64,000 nucleotides of DNA. It comes from Sinotaia quadrata (taxonomy: Eukaryota; Mollusca; Gastropoda; Architaenioglossa; Viviparidae). Position 1 is the stretch's first letter; every line of letters starts with the position of its first letter. Both the position numbers and the translations under genes were made by a program. Under the pieces are notes generated by a model. It was not told where the DNA came from, searched no databases, and worked only from the letters and a program-made list of their open reading frames with translations. The stretch lies in assembly GCA_028829895.1 (NCBI GenBank), contig CM054181.1, forward strand, positions 33,544,259-33,608,258, written 5' to 3'. Shown here piece by piece: positions 25,506 through 38,540 of this stretch.

Positions 25506-25760
25506 CTGACTGAACTTGCAGTATGAACATGTCAGTTTAAATAAGAGAAAGAACCTATATTGGCTGAACATGGTGCAGAGGAAAAATGTCTGCCTTGACT
25601 GAACTTGGTAGAGAGGAAAAATGCCTGTCTTGTCTGAACTTGGTATACTTGTGTAAGAATGCATTGAAGGTAATACAAAGGAAAATTTTCTGCTTTGACT
25701 GAACTTAGTGCAGAGGGAAAATGCCTATCTTGACTGAACCTGGTGTACTTGTATAAGAAT
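25506..25760 (+). repeat. About 40-bp degenerate minisatellite
   Basis: 'gactgaacttgg' and 'agaggaaaaatgcctgtctt' recur about six times with variable spacing. Confidence 0.7.
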
Positions 25761-26613
25761 GCATTTATTCAGTGAGACAACCAGCCAGCCTGTTTGTTAA
25801 TTAGATTCTGCTTGTTAAGTAATTTTTGCTCCATAGCTAAATGCTGCATCTTTCAGAATAATCCAATTTTGTAAGCCAGCAGACATGGTCACATCGTTTT
25901 CTTAACTGTCTGTTTAACACAGGAATTTGGCATTCCAGACAGTCGATCTTTAAACTGACATTACTTAAGTAGGAGCAATTTTACGTCGTAGCACTTAGTT
26001 TTATTTCATAGTCTCCCGCATCCACTCTATGTTCTTCACTGCACCCCCCACCCCAGCCTCTGCGCATACCATCTTGCTGTTTGCAGGAAACCGCTAAAAA
26101 TGTATACGCGCTTTATAAAAGAAAAGAAAAGTTGTTCCCTATCTGGTACATGTGCGGCGAGAACATCCATGGGATCGCATGCAATACCTTGGATTTCACT
26201 AGCTAACGTCAGGTTCCTGTCTCTAGTGACTCAAAGTGCTATTCTTCACTCCCACCAACAACAAGCACCCTGGGAACAATCCATCTCCTACACTTTACAG
26301 GGACGTGTTTGCTCATGACGAAGACAGATTTGGCCAGAGACGTTTTCGACCAGAGTAGCTGTTCACATCTGTACGTATATTATTACACTCAGTCTTTGTG
26401 TCCACAGCACGGGACTGAAATCTCAGGCATGTTCTTTTAGTAAGCTCCTGAAAGATGTGTGCTGTCTTTTTAGGTGCGTTTCCCTTTTACAGTTTAGGAG
26501 TAAATTCCGCTTTCCACACGCGGATCACTCTATGAAGGATGACGCGATTCCTTGTGACTATTTCGCTCTCTGCCAATTCTACCCTCACCATACCCCATCC
26601 CATAACCACCAGC
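25761..26613. other. Unrecognised spacer, GC-richer at 26020-26600
   Basis: Two plus frames (26100-26318 and 26457-26657) have no recognised motifs. A pyrimidine-rich 'cccccaccccagcc' lies near 26046. Confidence 0.3.
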
Positions 26614-27090
26614 TTTTATTGCGTCAGTCACGGCTGTTTTATATCTCACAACTATAAGTCACGACTGACTTTATTCCTCACAAATATGAGTCACAACTGA
26701 CTTTATTCCTCACAAATATGAGTCACAACTGACTTTATTCCTCACAAATATGAGTCACAACTGACTTTATTCCTCACAAATATGAGTCACAACTGACTTT
26801 ATTCCTCACAAATATGAGTCACAAAACCCACAACTGACTTTATTCCTCACAAATATGAGTCACGACTGACTTTATTCCTCACAAATATGAGTCACGACTG
26901 ACTTTATTCCTCACAAATATGAGTCACAAAACTCACAACTGACTTTATTCCTCACAAATATCAGTCACAAAACCCACAACTGACTTTATTCCTCACAAAT
27001 ATCAGTCACAAAACCCACAACTGACTTTATTCCTCACAAATATCAGTCACAAAAACCACAACTGACTTTATTCCTCACAAATATCATTTG
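26614..27090 (+). repeat. 32-bp minisatellite with AP-1 consensus in most units
   Basis: The unit combines 'actttattcctcacaaatat' and 'gagtcacaactg'; some units are extended by 'acaaaaccc'. Eight units carry TGAGTCA, the AP-1 (Fos/Jun) consensus; the last ones carry TCAGTCA or are diverged. Regulatory activity is not shown. Confidence 0.9.
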
Positions 27091-27339
27091 TGATAACGAT
27101 TGGCTTCATGCGAAGTTAATTATCTCATTATAATGAGACAAAAACACTCAAGAGAGCTGATACAATACGTTAGAAGAAATTACACATGTTCTATTTTTAG
27201 TCGGATACCAGTGGATGTAATTCAGGTAAATAGTAATTTCTGTTTTAGTAATTTCTGTTTCATGTTGAATTCCGAAGGCACATAAAACTTCAGTGCAGAA
27301 ATATTGACTAAAGAATATCAAACCAAACCTAAAGAGAAT

Positions 27340-27830
27340 CAGGAACGTGCAATACATTCAGAGTATTCACGCTTAGTACCTTCTACTGTTTTTTTTTCTT
27401 CTCATCAATATACTGTCCTAGTGCCTTCTACTGCTTTTTCTTCTCATCATTATATTGTCCTAGTATTCACACTTAGTGCCTTCTACTGGTTTTTCTTATC
27501 ATCATTATTGTCCTAGTATTCACACTTAGTGTTGTCTACTGTTTTTTTTCTTCTCATCATTATATTGTCCTAGTATTCACACTTAGTACTGTCTACCTTT
27601 TACATTCACATCTCTATATTGTCATACTATTCGCACTTAGCACTCCCTACTGTTTTAATAATCATATCCTTATACTTTCTTCGTATTCACACTTAGAGCT
27701 GTCTACATATTTATCTTGTTATCACTATATTGTCCTAATATTCACACTTAGAACTGTCCACATATTTATCTTGACATCAATATATTGTCCTAATATTCAT
27801 ACTTAGAGCACATCTGTATACCATAAAACA
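27340..27830 (+). repeat. About 56-bp degenerate minisatellite, 8-9 units
   Basis: Units contain 'tattcacacttag', 'tctactgttttt' and 'tcatcattatattgtccta', with frequent indels. Confidence 0.75.
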
Positions 27831-27879
27831 AAATCATCTAGCATTGAAGTCAGTATGTGGGTGGTGCAATTTCTGAATT

Positions 27880-28655
27880 CACATCGGATCAAAAGTGAAA
27901 ATGTTTCATGCTAATCTGATGAAAGTGTATAAAGAACACCCAGAAAATATGGTCACTACTATTGTAATAGAGGACGATGCTACTTCAGTAACCATTGCCA
28001 AATGTGTACCACACCCAGGTTTAACATATGTTGAAACTGTTGGTGATGTTATTTTAAATCCAGAACTTGTAGACTCTGAAGCTCAACAGATATGGAGTGT
28101 GATAAAAGAAACGTGTTGTGTTTTTACTGATACCACCATCACCGTCCCAAACGAGTCTGTGTGAATTTATGGTTGCACTTTTGGGATCGTAATGTGATCT
28201 GCACGAAGCCATATGTTTTACCTTACACTAAATGGGATGTTGTTAAACAGGAAATTGACTCCATGTTGGCCTTAGGTATGATGGAGAAGGTGGAGTCCCC
28301 ATACTCTCCTATTGACCTAGTATAAAAAAGGAGGTCACACCGATTTTGTGTTGACTACAGACAGCTGAATACATTGATTGTTTTTTTCAATGGAACTGAT
28401 GCATGAACCAGAGCATCTTTTCACTCAGCTCAGTGGAGCAAAATATTTTTTTTCTAAATAAGACTTGATGAAAGGTTTCCGGCAAATTCCAGTATGTGAG
28501 GAAGACATGCTGAAATTAACATTCAGTACACCTGGTGGCCAATATCAATGCCAGTAATGCCATTTGGTATCCTCACAGAACTAGCTGTTTTCACTAAGAT
28601 GATGAGATTGATCATTGAAATCATGAAAGAGGAATCTGTCTATGATATTTAGCTC
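27880..28655 (+). mobile_element. Ty3/gypsy-type pol fragment, decayed
   Basis: An open stretch (27895-28164) reads MFHANLMKVYKEH, which resembles the linker between protease and reverse transcriptase in gypsy elements. The following segments in shifted frames match reverse-transcriptase blocks in order: KPYVLPYTKWDVVKQEID, EKVESPYSPI, RFCVDYRQLN, LSGAKYF, GFRQIPV, and VMPFGI. The end near 28640 reads VYDI where the catalytic YxDD box should be. Multiple stops and frameshifts make it non-functional. No LTR pair, integrase or gag flanks it, and whether the solo LTRs in this window belong to the same family cannot be told. Confidence 0.85.
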
Positions 28656-28659
28656 AGAA

Positions 28660-29420
28660 GAGGTCTTGCAAAAATAATACTCTGGTGAATGAGTGTAGAA
28701 ATCATGCAAGAATTATAGTATGGTGAATGAGTGCTGTGGAAGTCATGCAAGAATATATTCTGGAGATTTAGTTCAGAAATGAGTGTAGAAGTCAACAAGA
28801 ATTACACTATGATCAGTGAGTTCTATAGTGGTTACTCCCAATATATTGAAATAAGTGTGTATAGTAATGGCACATTAGAATTATATTATTGTGTGTTCAG
28901 TAATGGTCACTTAATATACTCTCATGAGTGAGTGCTGTAATGGTTACCTAATATACTCTGGTGAATGAATGATGTAATGGTTACATAATATACTCTGGTG
29001 AATGATTGATGTAATGGTCACCTAATATACTCTTGTGAGTGAGTGTTGTAATGGTCACCTAATATACTCTGGTGAGTGAGTGCTTTAGTGGTCACCTAAT
29101 ATACTCTGGTGAGTGTTGGGATGGTCACCCTGTATTCTGGTGATGTGATGGTAGTCCTATTATATTCGAATGAGTGAGTTCTGCAATTGTATCCTAGAAT
29201 TATATTCTAGCAGGTGTAGAAATAGTCAGTATTGTCTTCTACTGAGTAGCTGCTATAATGGTAACCCTAATATACTCTGATGAGTGAGTGCTGTTACGAT
29301 CACCTTAGATTTATACTGAGTGCTACAATTACACTCAGCTGAATGATTAATGGCAACTCTACAATTATACTCTGGTGAGCAATATAATGATGCCATAGAA
29401 TGGAATTCTGGTGAGTGCGT
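28660..29420 (+). repeat. About 37-bp degenerate minisatellite, about 18 units
   Basis: Units contain 'gtaatggtcacctaatatac' and 'tctggtgagtgagtgct'. Purity is highest at 28940-29110. It begins exactly where the pol fragment ends. Confidence 0.8.
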
Positions 29421-29935
29421 GCTGTAACGACCAACATAAGAGATATGCGAATATGAGTACTTTGAAGACCATGGAATTATATTGACATATATGCTGAAAA
29501 ATTAGATAACAAGTTCAATTTAAACTTTGAAGTATAATGAAGTCACTTTATGTATGGATTGGATCTGAAGTCAATTTGTCTTAATGCATTAGGACAGTAC
29601 ATAATAATCAGCTAAAGATTTTTAAAAGAAAGGATTTCTTTTGTTTGATTTTAGCATCATATTTTCTTCTGTGCAGGCATGAATGGATCCATAATGGATT
29701 CTTACATTTTGCCTCCATTCATTCCAACATTTATCGAATTTTACATCTATTTCCTCGTTTGTGACACAAGCCATCTTCTTAATTCATTGCACTATCAATT
29801 GAGCGGGGAAGGGGTGGACAGAGTGAAGAGAGAGACAGAGGCAGAAAGATACTGCGAGATTTCAGTTGCAAATGGTGAAGAAAAAAGATATAAACATGTC
29901 TGGTGGGGGAATATATGAAAAATTTAGTTTAAATG

Positions 29936-29936
<1 letters not shown>
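29421..29936. other. Unrecognised spacer
   Basis: A plus frame (29679-29918) starts just after a pyrimidine-rich AG but has no known motif and runs into the GA array. Confidence 0.3.
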
Positions 29937-30013
<77 letters not shown>

Positions 30014-30024
30014 AAGAGAGAGAG
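29937..30024 (+). repeat. (GA)n microsatellite
   Basis: GA run of about 88 bp with two single-base interruptions. Confidence 0.98.
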
Positions 30025-30984
30025 CAGATACAGATACAGACACACAAACGTACAGAAATATAGCTATTTTGAGATTCAGTTTGAATTAGGGCAGAGAGAA
30101 AGAAAGGAGAAATGGAAGGAAAGAGAGAGTGGGAAGGGGGAAGCGCTAGCAATGTTGCTTTCTGGCGGTAATACTAAATGGTTGATCTATGGACTCGACC
30201 CATTTAGCCCTGCACATAACTCCGTGAACGTTAGGTCACATCCAACCTCAGCATGATAATTATTAATAGATGATAAGCTTCTTACACCAGTCAAAGACAA
30301 AATATATCTATTTTTTCCTTCTTTGTATCCTAAGAAATGCATAATTGATTTCACTGGATAACGCAGATTACAACACATTTTCTTGTTGCGTAGCGCTGCA
30401 AATGAAAAATTATTTTTTAATCCAAGTTTGCTCTTAATGCCCAGACATCTTTCGATAATCTTGTAATTATAATTCTGTTGCTCATGCTTTCCTATGATTC
30501 CTTTTACCATTCATGTAATTTTACTTTAAATATATTTTAAAAAATAATTCAGAAAGCTAATTTAGTTTAAAACTCACACAATCATTGCTGTGTTATTTTA
30601 TTTGTTTAATACCATTGTCGTCTTTAAGGAATTATTGTTGTGCTGCCAGAATTTTAGAAATAGTTTAACACAGCTTGAAAGCTGACAGAACACTGAATTT
30701 GTTGAAATTGATTATCTGCTTGTGTCTTAGAGATAAATGTAAAAATAATAAATAAATCTTAAATTAAGTTTTTATTCACCAAGTCGAAAATATTAGATAA
30801 AACCTAGAGATAATGTCAAGAATCCATATTCTGACATTTCTCTCTCTATCTTCGCTCTCTCACGCGTTCCATCCATCCAGCTACCCATCTATCTATCTAT
30901 AATAATTGGATACAATTAACATCTACCTATCCTCTAATAGTTAATTGGATGCTAGGAACATCTCTCTACCTACCTATCTGTCTA
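30025..30984. other. AT-rich non-coding DNA
   Basis: A minus frame (30187-30510, 107 codons) has no recognised motif. A short CTAT run lies at about 30880-30900. Confidence 0.35.
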
Positions 30985-32432
30985 TCCCTATTTCTAAGCG
31001 GAATTGTCGTACAAATTGTTAAATGTCAAAGTGAACCGACCTTGGGCACTGCTAATGATGATTTTTTGGTGTAAACAACTCAGGTGGAGAATGGCTAGAA
31101 ACCTGCTGATGTAATATAAACCAGTATTAGGTAGATGAGTAGTTTTTATATTATCCAATGATTTGCAAGATCGAGACCAGCCAATGGGCTAATATCAAAA
31201 GTTTACTTGTTGAAAAGGATTGCATTTTTTTTAATCACTTTGAATTTAGAGTGGCAGAAGTCTGATCATGAGAGGCGGATGTTAGCGTAATGGTGAGTTA
31301 ACCGACTGATTGAGAGAATGGACTTAATGGAAATATTTCGTGTATTTTCTATTGATATGTCAGACGTATGTTTTACATGGAGATATGTCATATGTATGTT
31401 TTACATGGAGATATATCATACATATGTTTTACATGGAGATGTATTATATGAGTAGACTATTTATTATTTCTACAAATTGTGAACTCTGATGCTTGTATGT
31501 GGCGTGCTAAACACTTGACATTATTTCTAGTGAACTTGTTCATAATATTGTTGTATTGTATTTATTATGCTATATGTATATATCAGCTAATAAATACTGT
31601 TGCACGAGACTGTAAGTTGATACTTGAATATAAGGAAGAATAGAGTTAGAGATGAATTAACTGGAAACAGCATTTGTTCCCTGATTATATTTTACAGGGA
31701 AGAAGCTGTCTTTTTGTTTTTACCAGAATATCCCAGTTTACTGATTTAAAAACTGTTACGATCAAGGGAGATTCGAAAAGTCTCTTCTCCGAGCGTGTAA
31801 GTGTAAGGATACACCGCACACTGTTGAGGTATGGTGGTAAATTATGCTCGACTACATAGTGGGATTTCTGGTACAAGGAAGTTATTGGAAATTGCTACAT
31901 ACTTGTTCTGCTTGAAGGAACTAATATGGCGAAGGAACGTCCAGATTAGTCTCGAGAGATCAGCAGTTGACAGAGCATTCTACAGGCTAGAGCATTCTAC
32001 AGGCTAGAGGACATGTGAAACTGACAATTCTCTTATGACAATGAACTTGTGGCTTTGTTACGATAACACGCAAAAGACTAGTGCAACATCGCCTAGATAA
32101 TGTCATGTACAAAATATCATTGCTCTAATCTCTATAGCTACATTTTGTTCTCTGAGAATAACTATACTGTGATTGATATTCACACTACTCTATTGAATTA
32201 TGTGTTATGATAATAGACTGTACAAACATTGAAACAAATTGAAAGTGGTTCGTGGAAATATTGATGTCAAATAATCTTTGTTATATGTATATTTTAGTGT
32301 TGTTTTAGTAAATTTATTGACCTTCTTACACATATTGATAATCGTATGTTGAAGAGATAGTGGATGAATGGGGACCCGCTAATTATAGATGAAAGACGGA
32401 TTTATCTTCTCCTTTGGTAAGAAGTGTTCCAC

Positions 32433-32433
<1 letters not shown>
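30985..32433 (+). mobile_element. Solo LTR, copy E (right end replaced by (CA)n)
   Basis: Homology to the other copies runs from the 'aaattgttaaatgtcaaagtg' region (without the very first bases) to 'gtaagaagtgttccaccta', where a (CA)n run takes over. A local triplication at about 31355-31445 of a 33-bp unit containing 'atgttttacatggagatat' is specific to this copy. Confidence 0.7.
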
Positions 32434-32497
<64 letters not shown>

Positions 32498-32500
32498 ACA

Positions 32501-32533
<33 letters not shown>
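32434..32533 (+). repeat. (CA)n microsatellite
   Basis: About 100 bp of CA with minor AA, TA and CG interruptions. Confidence 0.98.
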
Positions 32534-32705
32534 GCACGCACAACAATATAAGAACATGAATTAACACCTATGCAATCATTCACAAAATAAAAAAAAGACA
32601 AATATACTAAAAGCGATAGGAAAAAAATACACTGATATACTGATGTCTTAGATAAGCAAATATGTTAAGTGACGTTGGTTGTGGTATTTACTTTCTATTG
32701 TAGGC

Positions 32706-32883
32706 CTACCACGCTTATGTCACGTTATCACGCTTATGTCACGTTATCGCGCTTATGTCACGTTATCGCGCTTATGTCACGTTATCATGCTTATGTCACG
32801 TTATCACGCTTATGTCACGTTATCGCGCTTATGTCACGTTATCGCGCTTATGTCACGTTATCACGCTTATGTCACGTTATCGC
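32706..32883 (+). repeat. 19-bp minisatellite, 9 units, CpG-rich
   Basis: The unit is 'cgcgcttatgtcacgttat' with 'cacgc' and 'catgc' variants. The array carries dozens of CpGs inside AT-rich DNA. Confidence 0.95.
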
Positions 32884-33024
32884 TCAGAAAAACTGTCAAT
32901 TGTCTTACTTTGACAGAGTGCTATAGCGATATATATTTATTTTATTATTTTACTTAATTAAACAATTAGAGGTTAGTCAGTATAATTTCAGTCCTGTTAT
33001 GATTTAAGAAGGTACAGATACATA

Positions 33025-33155
33025 TTGCTCTAACCTAATTCTAGCCATAATCCCAACACAGTCCTATCTCTAACCTAATTCTAGCCATAATCCCAACACA
33101 GTCCTATCTGTAACCTAATTATAGCCATAATCCCAACCCAGTTCTCTCTGTAATC
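33025..33155 (+). repeat. 40-bp minisatellite, 3 units
   Basis: The unit combines 'tctaacctaattctagccat' and 'aatcccaacacagtcctatc'. Confidence 0.9.
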
Positions 33156-34249
33156 TAATCCTAATCTAATGTGAGTATATTTAATGCGATTTTTACTCCT
33201 GACAGCTAGTGAAGTGTAATGCATTGTGCATTCGAGAGCTATGTTGTGAAGATTGCGTTCAATAGCGACATAGTAACACTACACACAGCGTTCATTATAA
33301 TTATGTTCTCCACATTGTTCTCAGCGCACCACGTGACAAACCTCCATTATATCTTATACCTTGTAGACCACTAATGAATAATATATCATAATAAAACATA
33401 ATCAACGTTAATTAATTGCAATACATTTTAAATAAAATATTTATAGTTTTAGTTTGTTTCTTTGCGGCTTATGAGGCTAAGCCCACTACTCGTCCGGACT
33501 AAAACATACAAAATGTGTGTTAACTCTGGATCGTTGCATCCGCTAGGAGAGAAAGGAGAAAGTATTCTGAAAATATGATTCAACAGCTTAACATGGCAAA
33601 AAGATGCTTGCCGATTAAATTAAATTGTTTGGTGAGTAGCTGAGTTGAAATTATTCTTTAAATGTGTTCTGTTTGCGCAGAGCAATTCTTGTACTTTAAA
33701 AAAAAATGAATCTCCACAGTCTTCTCATAATTATTGATTGCAATTCTTCCAGGACAGTTACTGTCCGAACACTTCCTAAACAGTTCCTGTCCGACCTCGA
33801 TCCAGGCCTGATCGTGTCCGTCTCCCTTTCAGGCCAGTTCCTGTATTTGCCATCACCATCTTGCATACACATTGTTTACTCACTGATGCGTACTGAAGGG
33901 AAAAAATGTCTCCTAACTGCTCCAGGCCTTCCCAGGAAAACTGCATATTAGGGACAGGCCTACCTAAGCGGACGTAACTCTCGCATTGCACGATGCTTAA
34001 TTCACTTTTGATATCTTATCGCAAGCGGGCTCCAATGCCATCTGAGGCGTACTGAGGGTGTACACAGCCCGACGGTCGCGCTTCAAGCGCCTAATTCAAT
34101 TACAGACTTGTCAATTTCAGCCATCATTGGAATTTCATCTCACACACGGGTCATCTTGTAAGGGACGACATTTTATTACAGGCACAACGACGACAAATAT
34201 TTCATTGCAGACATCGACTGATGGGCTTCTTACTGCAGTCTTCTCTTTC
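33156..34249. other. Non-coding; imperfect repeats at 33740-33845
   Basis: 'cagttcctgtccgac' and near variants recur three to four times at 33740-33845 in GC-richer sequence. Overlapping short frames have no recognised motif. Confidence 0.35.
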
Positions 34250-35160
34250 ACTCTTTAACCTTTCTCTTTCATTTCTTAACCTTCTCTCTTCCGCTCCTTA
34301 ACTATATTTCTTTCATGCTTTTCTGTTTTCCACCATTGTCATGTCCACTCTTTAATCTCTCATCCACCTCTCTTCTATGCTTTACTCTTTTCCACTCTAC
34401 TCCCTTCCACCCAAAATTTATTTCACAAGTTAACCTTCATTTTTCATTTTTTTATATTTTGTCAATTCTTACTCTTGTCTCTTTATCTCTTCTCTGTCAC
34501 TATTGTCTCTTTACCTCTTCTCTGTCACTATTGTCTCTATTCTTTCTCTCTGTCACTTGACTCTTTACCTCTTCTCTGTCACTATTGTCTCTATTCTTTC
34601 TCTCTGTCACTCTTGACTCTTTACCTCTTCTCTGTCACTATTGTCTCTATTCTTTCTCTCTGTCACTCTTGACTCTTTACCGCTTCTCTGTCACTATTGT
34701 CTCTTTATCTCTCTGTCACTTTTGACTCTTTACCTCTTCTCTGTCACTATTGTCTCTATTCTTTCTCTCTGTCACTCTTGACTCTTTACCTCTTCTCTGT
34801 CACTATTGTCTCTTTATCTCTCTGTCACTCTTGACTCTTTACCTCTTCTCTGTCACTTTTGTCGTTTTACCTCTTCTCTGCCGTCTCTTTACCTCTTCTC
34901 TGTCACTCTTTTCCTCTTTACCTCTTCCATGTCACTCTTGTCTCTATTCTTTCTCTCTGTCACTATTGTCTCTTTATCTATTCTCTGTCACTCTTGACTC
35001 TTTACCTCTTTCCTGTCACTCTTGTCTCTATCTTTTCTCTCTGTCACCTTTGTCTCCCATCTTTTCTCTTTCACACACTTCTCTGTACCTCTTTACTCTG
35101 CCACTCTTTACCTCTCCCCTGTCACTCTTGTCTCTTTATCTCTTCTCTCTCACTGTAAAA
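34250..35160 (+). repeat. About 28-bp pyrimidine-rich minisatellite over 0.7 kb
   Basis: From about 34465 units alternate 'cactattgtctctttacctc' and 'tctattctttctctctgt'. The plus strand is overwhelmingly C and T from about 34250 to 35160, so the other strand is a polypurine tract. Leu/Ser-rich frames are artefacts. Confidence 0.9.
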
Positions 35161-35958
35161 TATCTACACAATGTCCATTAATATATCTTTACAATCACCT
35201 CCTAAGTATCGACACATTCACCCCTGAAATATATTTGCAATCAACACGGAAATCTTTACAGTCGCCACTGAAGTTTCTAAATAATCACTCTTGAAATTTC
35301 ACAACACGTGTGCATTGTCTTGTTGATATTACTTTGAATATACCACGTAATTGGACAATGCACATATACAGATAACACTAAAGTGGCTACTCATAATAGC
35401 TTTGACAAAGACGTGAAGTGAATGAGAAGGAGAGAGGAAGTGATAAGGGGAAAGAAAGAGGGAGAATATATGTATACGCTGTACAAACGAACAATTCAGG
35501 TTAACAAAATTATATATGTGTCATACTACAGACGAATGCTAGAATTCATATAACATTCTGCAGACTAATACACTCACTCTAACCGAACAAATCGTGTACC
35601 AATTATAAACGAATATATTAAGGCATAAATATGTATAGCGACAAATAAGATTAATACAAGAGAGAGGAAGGGAAAAAGAGACAAAAGATAATAATATTAC
35701 TAATCCTAGTACTAATATTTCGCACTCATATAAAGCAATGCAGATATGTCATGTTTATAAAAAGCACTAATAACTCCAACAACAGTCGTTTATCGTGTTC
35801 ATTTTGGCAGTACTAATACAATATTTACACACACTTCCTCTTGCACAAGAATAGATCATATAATTAGAGAATGCATGCTTCCAGCAGACACATTTACTGG
35901 AAACGGTTTGTCATATCGTATCATTGTGTTATGCTTATCTTGATCTGGACATTTGTCT
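35161..35958. other. AT-rich non-coding DNA
   Basis: No gene, RNA or array was recognised. Confidence 0.4.
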
Positions 35959-36165
35959 GGACATCAGGGTGTGAATTTGGACATGTTTATAGATGTGTAT
36001 TAGAACTGAATTAGTGCATGCCTCTGTATTTGAATTGGGACATGTTTGTAGATGTGAATTAGAACTGAATTAGTGCATGCCTCTGTATTTGAATTGGAAC
36101 ATGTTTGTAGATGTGTATTAGAACTGAATTAGTGCATGCCTCTGTGTTTGAATTGGGGCATGTTT
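35959..36165 (+). repeat. About 60-bp minisatellite, 3.5 units
   Basis: The unit contains 'gtattagaactgaattagtg' and 'catgcctctgtatttgaatt'. Confidence 0.9.
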
Positions 36166-36479
36166 AAATTGAGATCTTATCTCTGGTTGTAAATTGTACA
36201 TACAAATGGATATTTGTGTATATATGTTTCTTTACGATTCCGATAGTGATAAAGCTAGCAAGGTGAGATATGTGATCATAATACTTGGACATGTACATCG
36301 TAAGAGTGCGATGGTAAACATAATACAGTGCGACAAAAATAGTGTAACACAAGACATAAAGATTGAAATACCATAATACGCGGCACGAGGAATAAGATAT
36401 TGTAAACGAAAACATAGGAAACAAGATCGTAAAAAACAAAAATTGAGAAAATGAGCGTGTAATACAACTTGGAGAGCAT

Positions 36480-37250
36480 GATAATGTAATACAAAACATA
36501 AAAAACAAGGGGTTGTAATACAAAACATAAGAAACAAGGGGTTGTAATACAAAACATGGGAATAAAGTCGTGTAATACAAAACTTGGGAATAATGTCATG
36601 TAATACAAAACATGGGAATAAAGTCATGTAATACAAAACATGGGAATAAAGTCATGTAATACAAAACATGGGAATAATGTCATGTAATACAAAACATGGG
36701 AATAAAGTCGTGTAATACAAAACATGGGAATAACGTCATGTAATAAAAAACATGGGAATAATGTCATGTAATACAAAACATGGGAATAAAGTCATGTAAT
36801 ACAAATATGGAGAATAAACTCGCGTAATACAAAATATGGGAAATAAGGTCGTGTAATACAGTCAGAGAATAACGTAGTGTAATACAAAACAAGTAGAATA
36901 AACACGTGTAATACAAAACAAGCAGAATAAAATCGTGTAATACAAAAAAAATAGAATAAACCCGTGTAATAAATAATAAAAAAACAAGCAGAATAAAATC
37001 GTGTAATACAAAAAAAATAGAATAAACCCGTGTAATAAATAATAAAAAAACAAGCAGAATACACTCGCGCAATACATAACAAACAGAATAAAGTCGTGTA
37101 ATACAAAACTTCTAAATAAGGTCGTGTAATAAAAATGCAAGGAGAATAAGGTGACCTTTAATACAAAAAAGGTGAATAATACCCTGTAATATAAAACATG
37201 GAGAATAAGGTCCACGTGTAATACAAAACATGGAGAATAAGGTTGATTAA
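36480..37250 (+). repeat. About 28-bp minisatellite, about 27 units
   Basis: The unit is close to 'gtcatgtaatacaaaacatg' plus 'ggaataaa'. It is homogeneous at 36570-36800 and more varied to the right, with a roughly 60-bp higher-order duplication near 36925-37060. Tyr/Cys/Phe-rich minus frames are artefacts. Confidence 0.9.
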
Positions 37251-37720
37251 TGCAACGCATCGACTTCAATGTGGTCCTGATAGCGCGTTCATGATCAAAT
37301 ACTAATCAGGCGCAAATGCGTTCAGTTGAAGATGTGGTAGGAAGAGTCTATTAAAAGTTTACTTTCAGTAGCGCAACATTGCGATTTGAAGTGCAGTGAT
37401 TGGGTGAAAGTACCAAGACTTTCATCTCAGTGGCGCGGGAGAGTATAGTGAAGTGCTGTGAAAAGGGGCTGAACTAGTTTGAATGGCACAAATTATTTCT
37501 TTCATTTATCAATCACGTTCAAAGTCCGATTCCAGCCTGACATGTTTTGCTGGATCGTGCGTCGTGATTTGGAACAGTTATTATGACTTTAATCCTGGTA
37601 ATTGTCAGTTAAAACCATATTCTCTCCACCCGACACTTCTTGCACCCCGCAAAACATGAAGCATAGCTTTTTGCACATTTTTCTCAGGTGTATAAATACA
37701 CTTCCATTACTCAACGTTAA
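37251..37720. other. Non-coding spacer
   Basis: No feature was recognised. Confidence 0.4.
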
Positions 37721-38220
<500 letters not shown>

Positions 38221-38263
38221 ACCTCTCTATGTACCATTTGTGAAAAATATGTCGGAGAAAAAC

Positions 38264-38325
38264 ATTGCTAATCTATGCGATATCATGTAGACCATCACTG
38301 AAATAAAATCCGAAAATACTGCTAA
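38264..38325 (+). repeat. 54-bp repeat unit 1 and left half of unit 2
   Basis: Unit 1 (38264-38317) contains 'attgctaatctatgcgatat' and 'catgtagaccatcactgaaa'. The start of unit 2 ('actgctaa') ends exactly at the left end of the inserted transposon. The rest of unit 2 and unit 3 resume at 40591. Confidence 0.85.
38323..38325. repeat. Target-site duplication TAA (left)
   Basis: The 3 bp before the terminal CACTG repeat immediately after the terminal CAGTG at 40591-40593. Confidence 0.75.
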
Positions 38326-38440
38326 CACTGCGTCACAAAAAAAAAAGTAAGTTGTCTAAGATTTTTTAACTGATTTAGGATAATTTTGCATTCTAAATTT
38401 GAAAATAACATCCGTTTTTTAACCAGGTCAGACTTTTGAT
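38326..38440 (+). repeat. Left terminal inverted repeat
   Basis: It begins CACTGCG and contains an A-run, then 'gtctaagattttttaactga', then 'aacatccgttttttaacc' and 'aggtcagactttt'. It pairs with 40483-40590 at roughly 70% identity by eye. Confidence 0.75.
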
Positions 38441-38500
38441 GTAATTCGATTTTTAAAAAATCCGATCTTATAGTTAAATCGATTAAATTTTTGTAACATT

Positions 38501-38540
38501 ATTAGGCAATATTAGGCAATAGCGCACACAATTAGGCAAT
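38501..38540 (+). repeat. Three subterminal ATTAGGCAAT repeats
   Basis: The 10-mer occurs at 38501, 38511 and 38531, just inside the left inverted repeat. Subterminal repeats are transposase-binding sites in CACTA-type elements; that role here is inferred. Confidence 0.6.
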
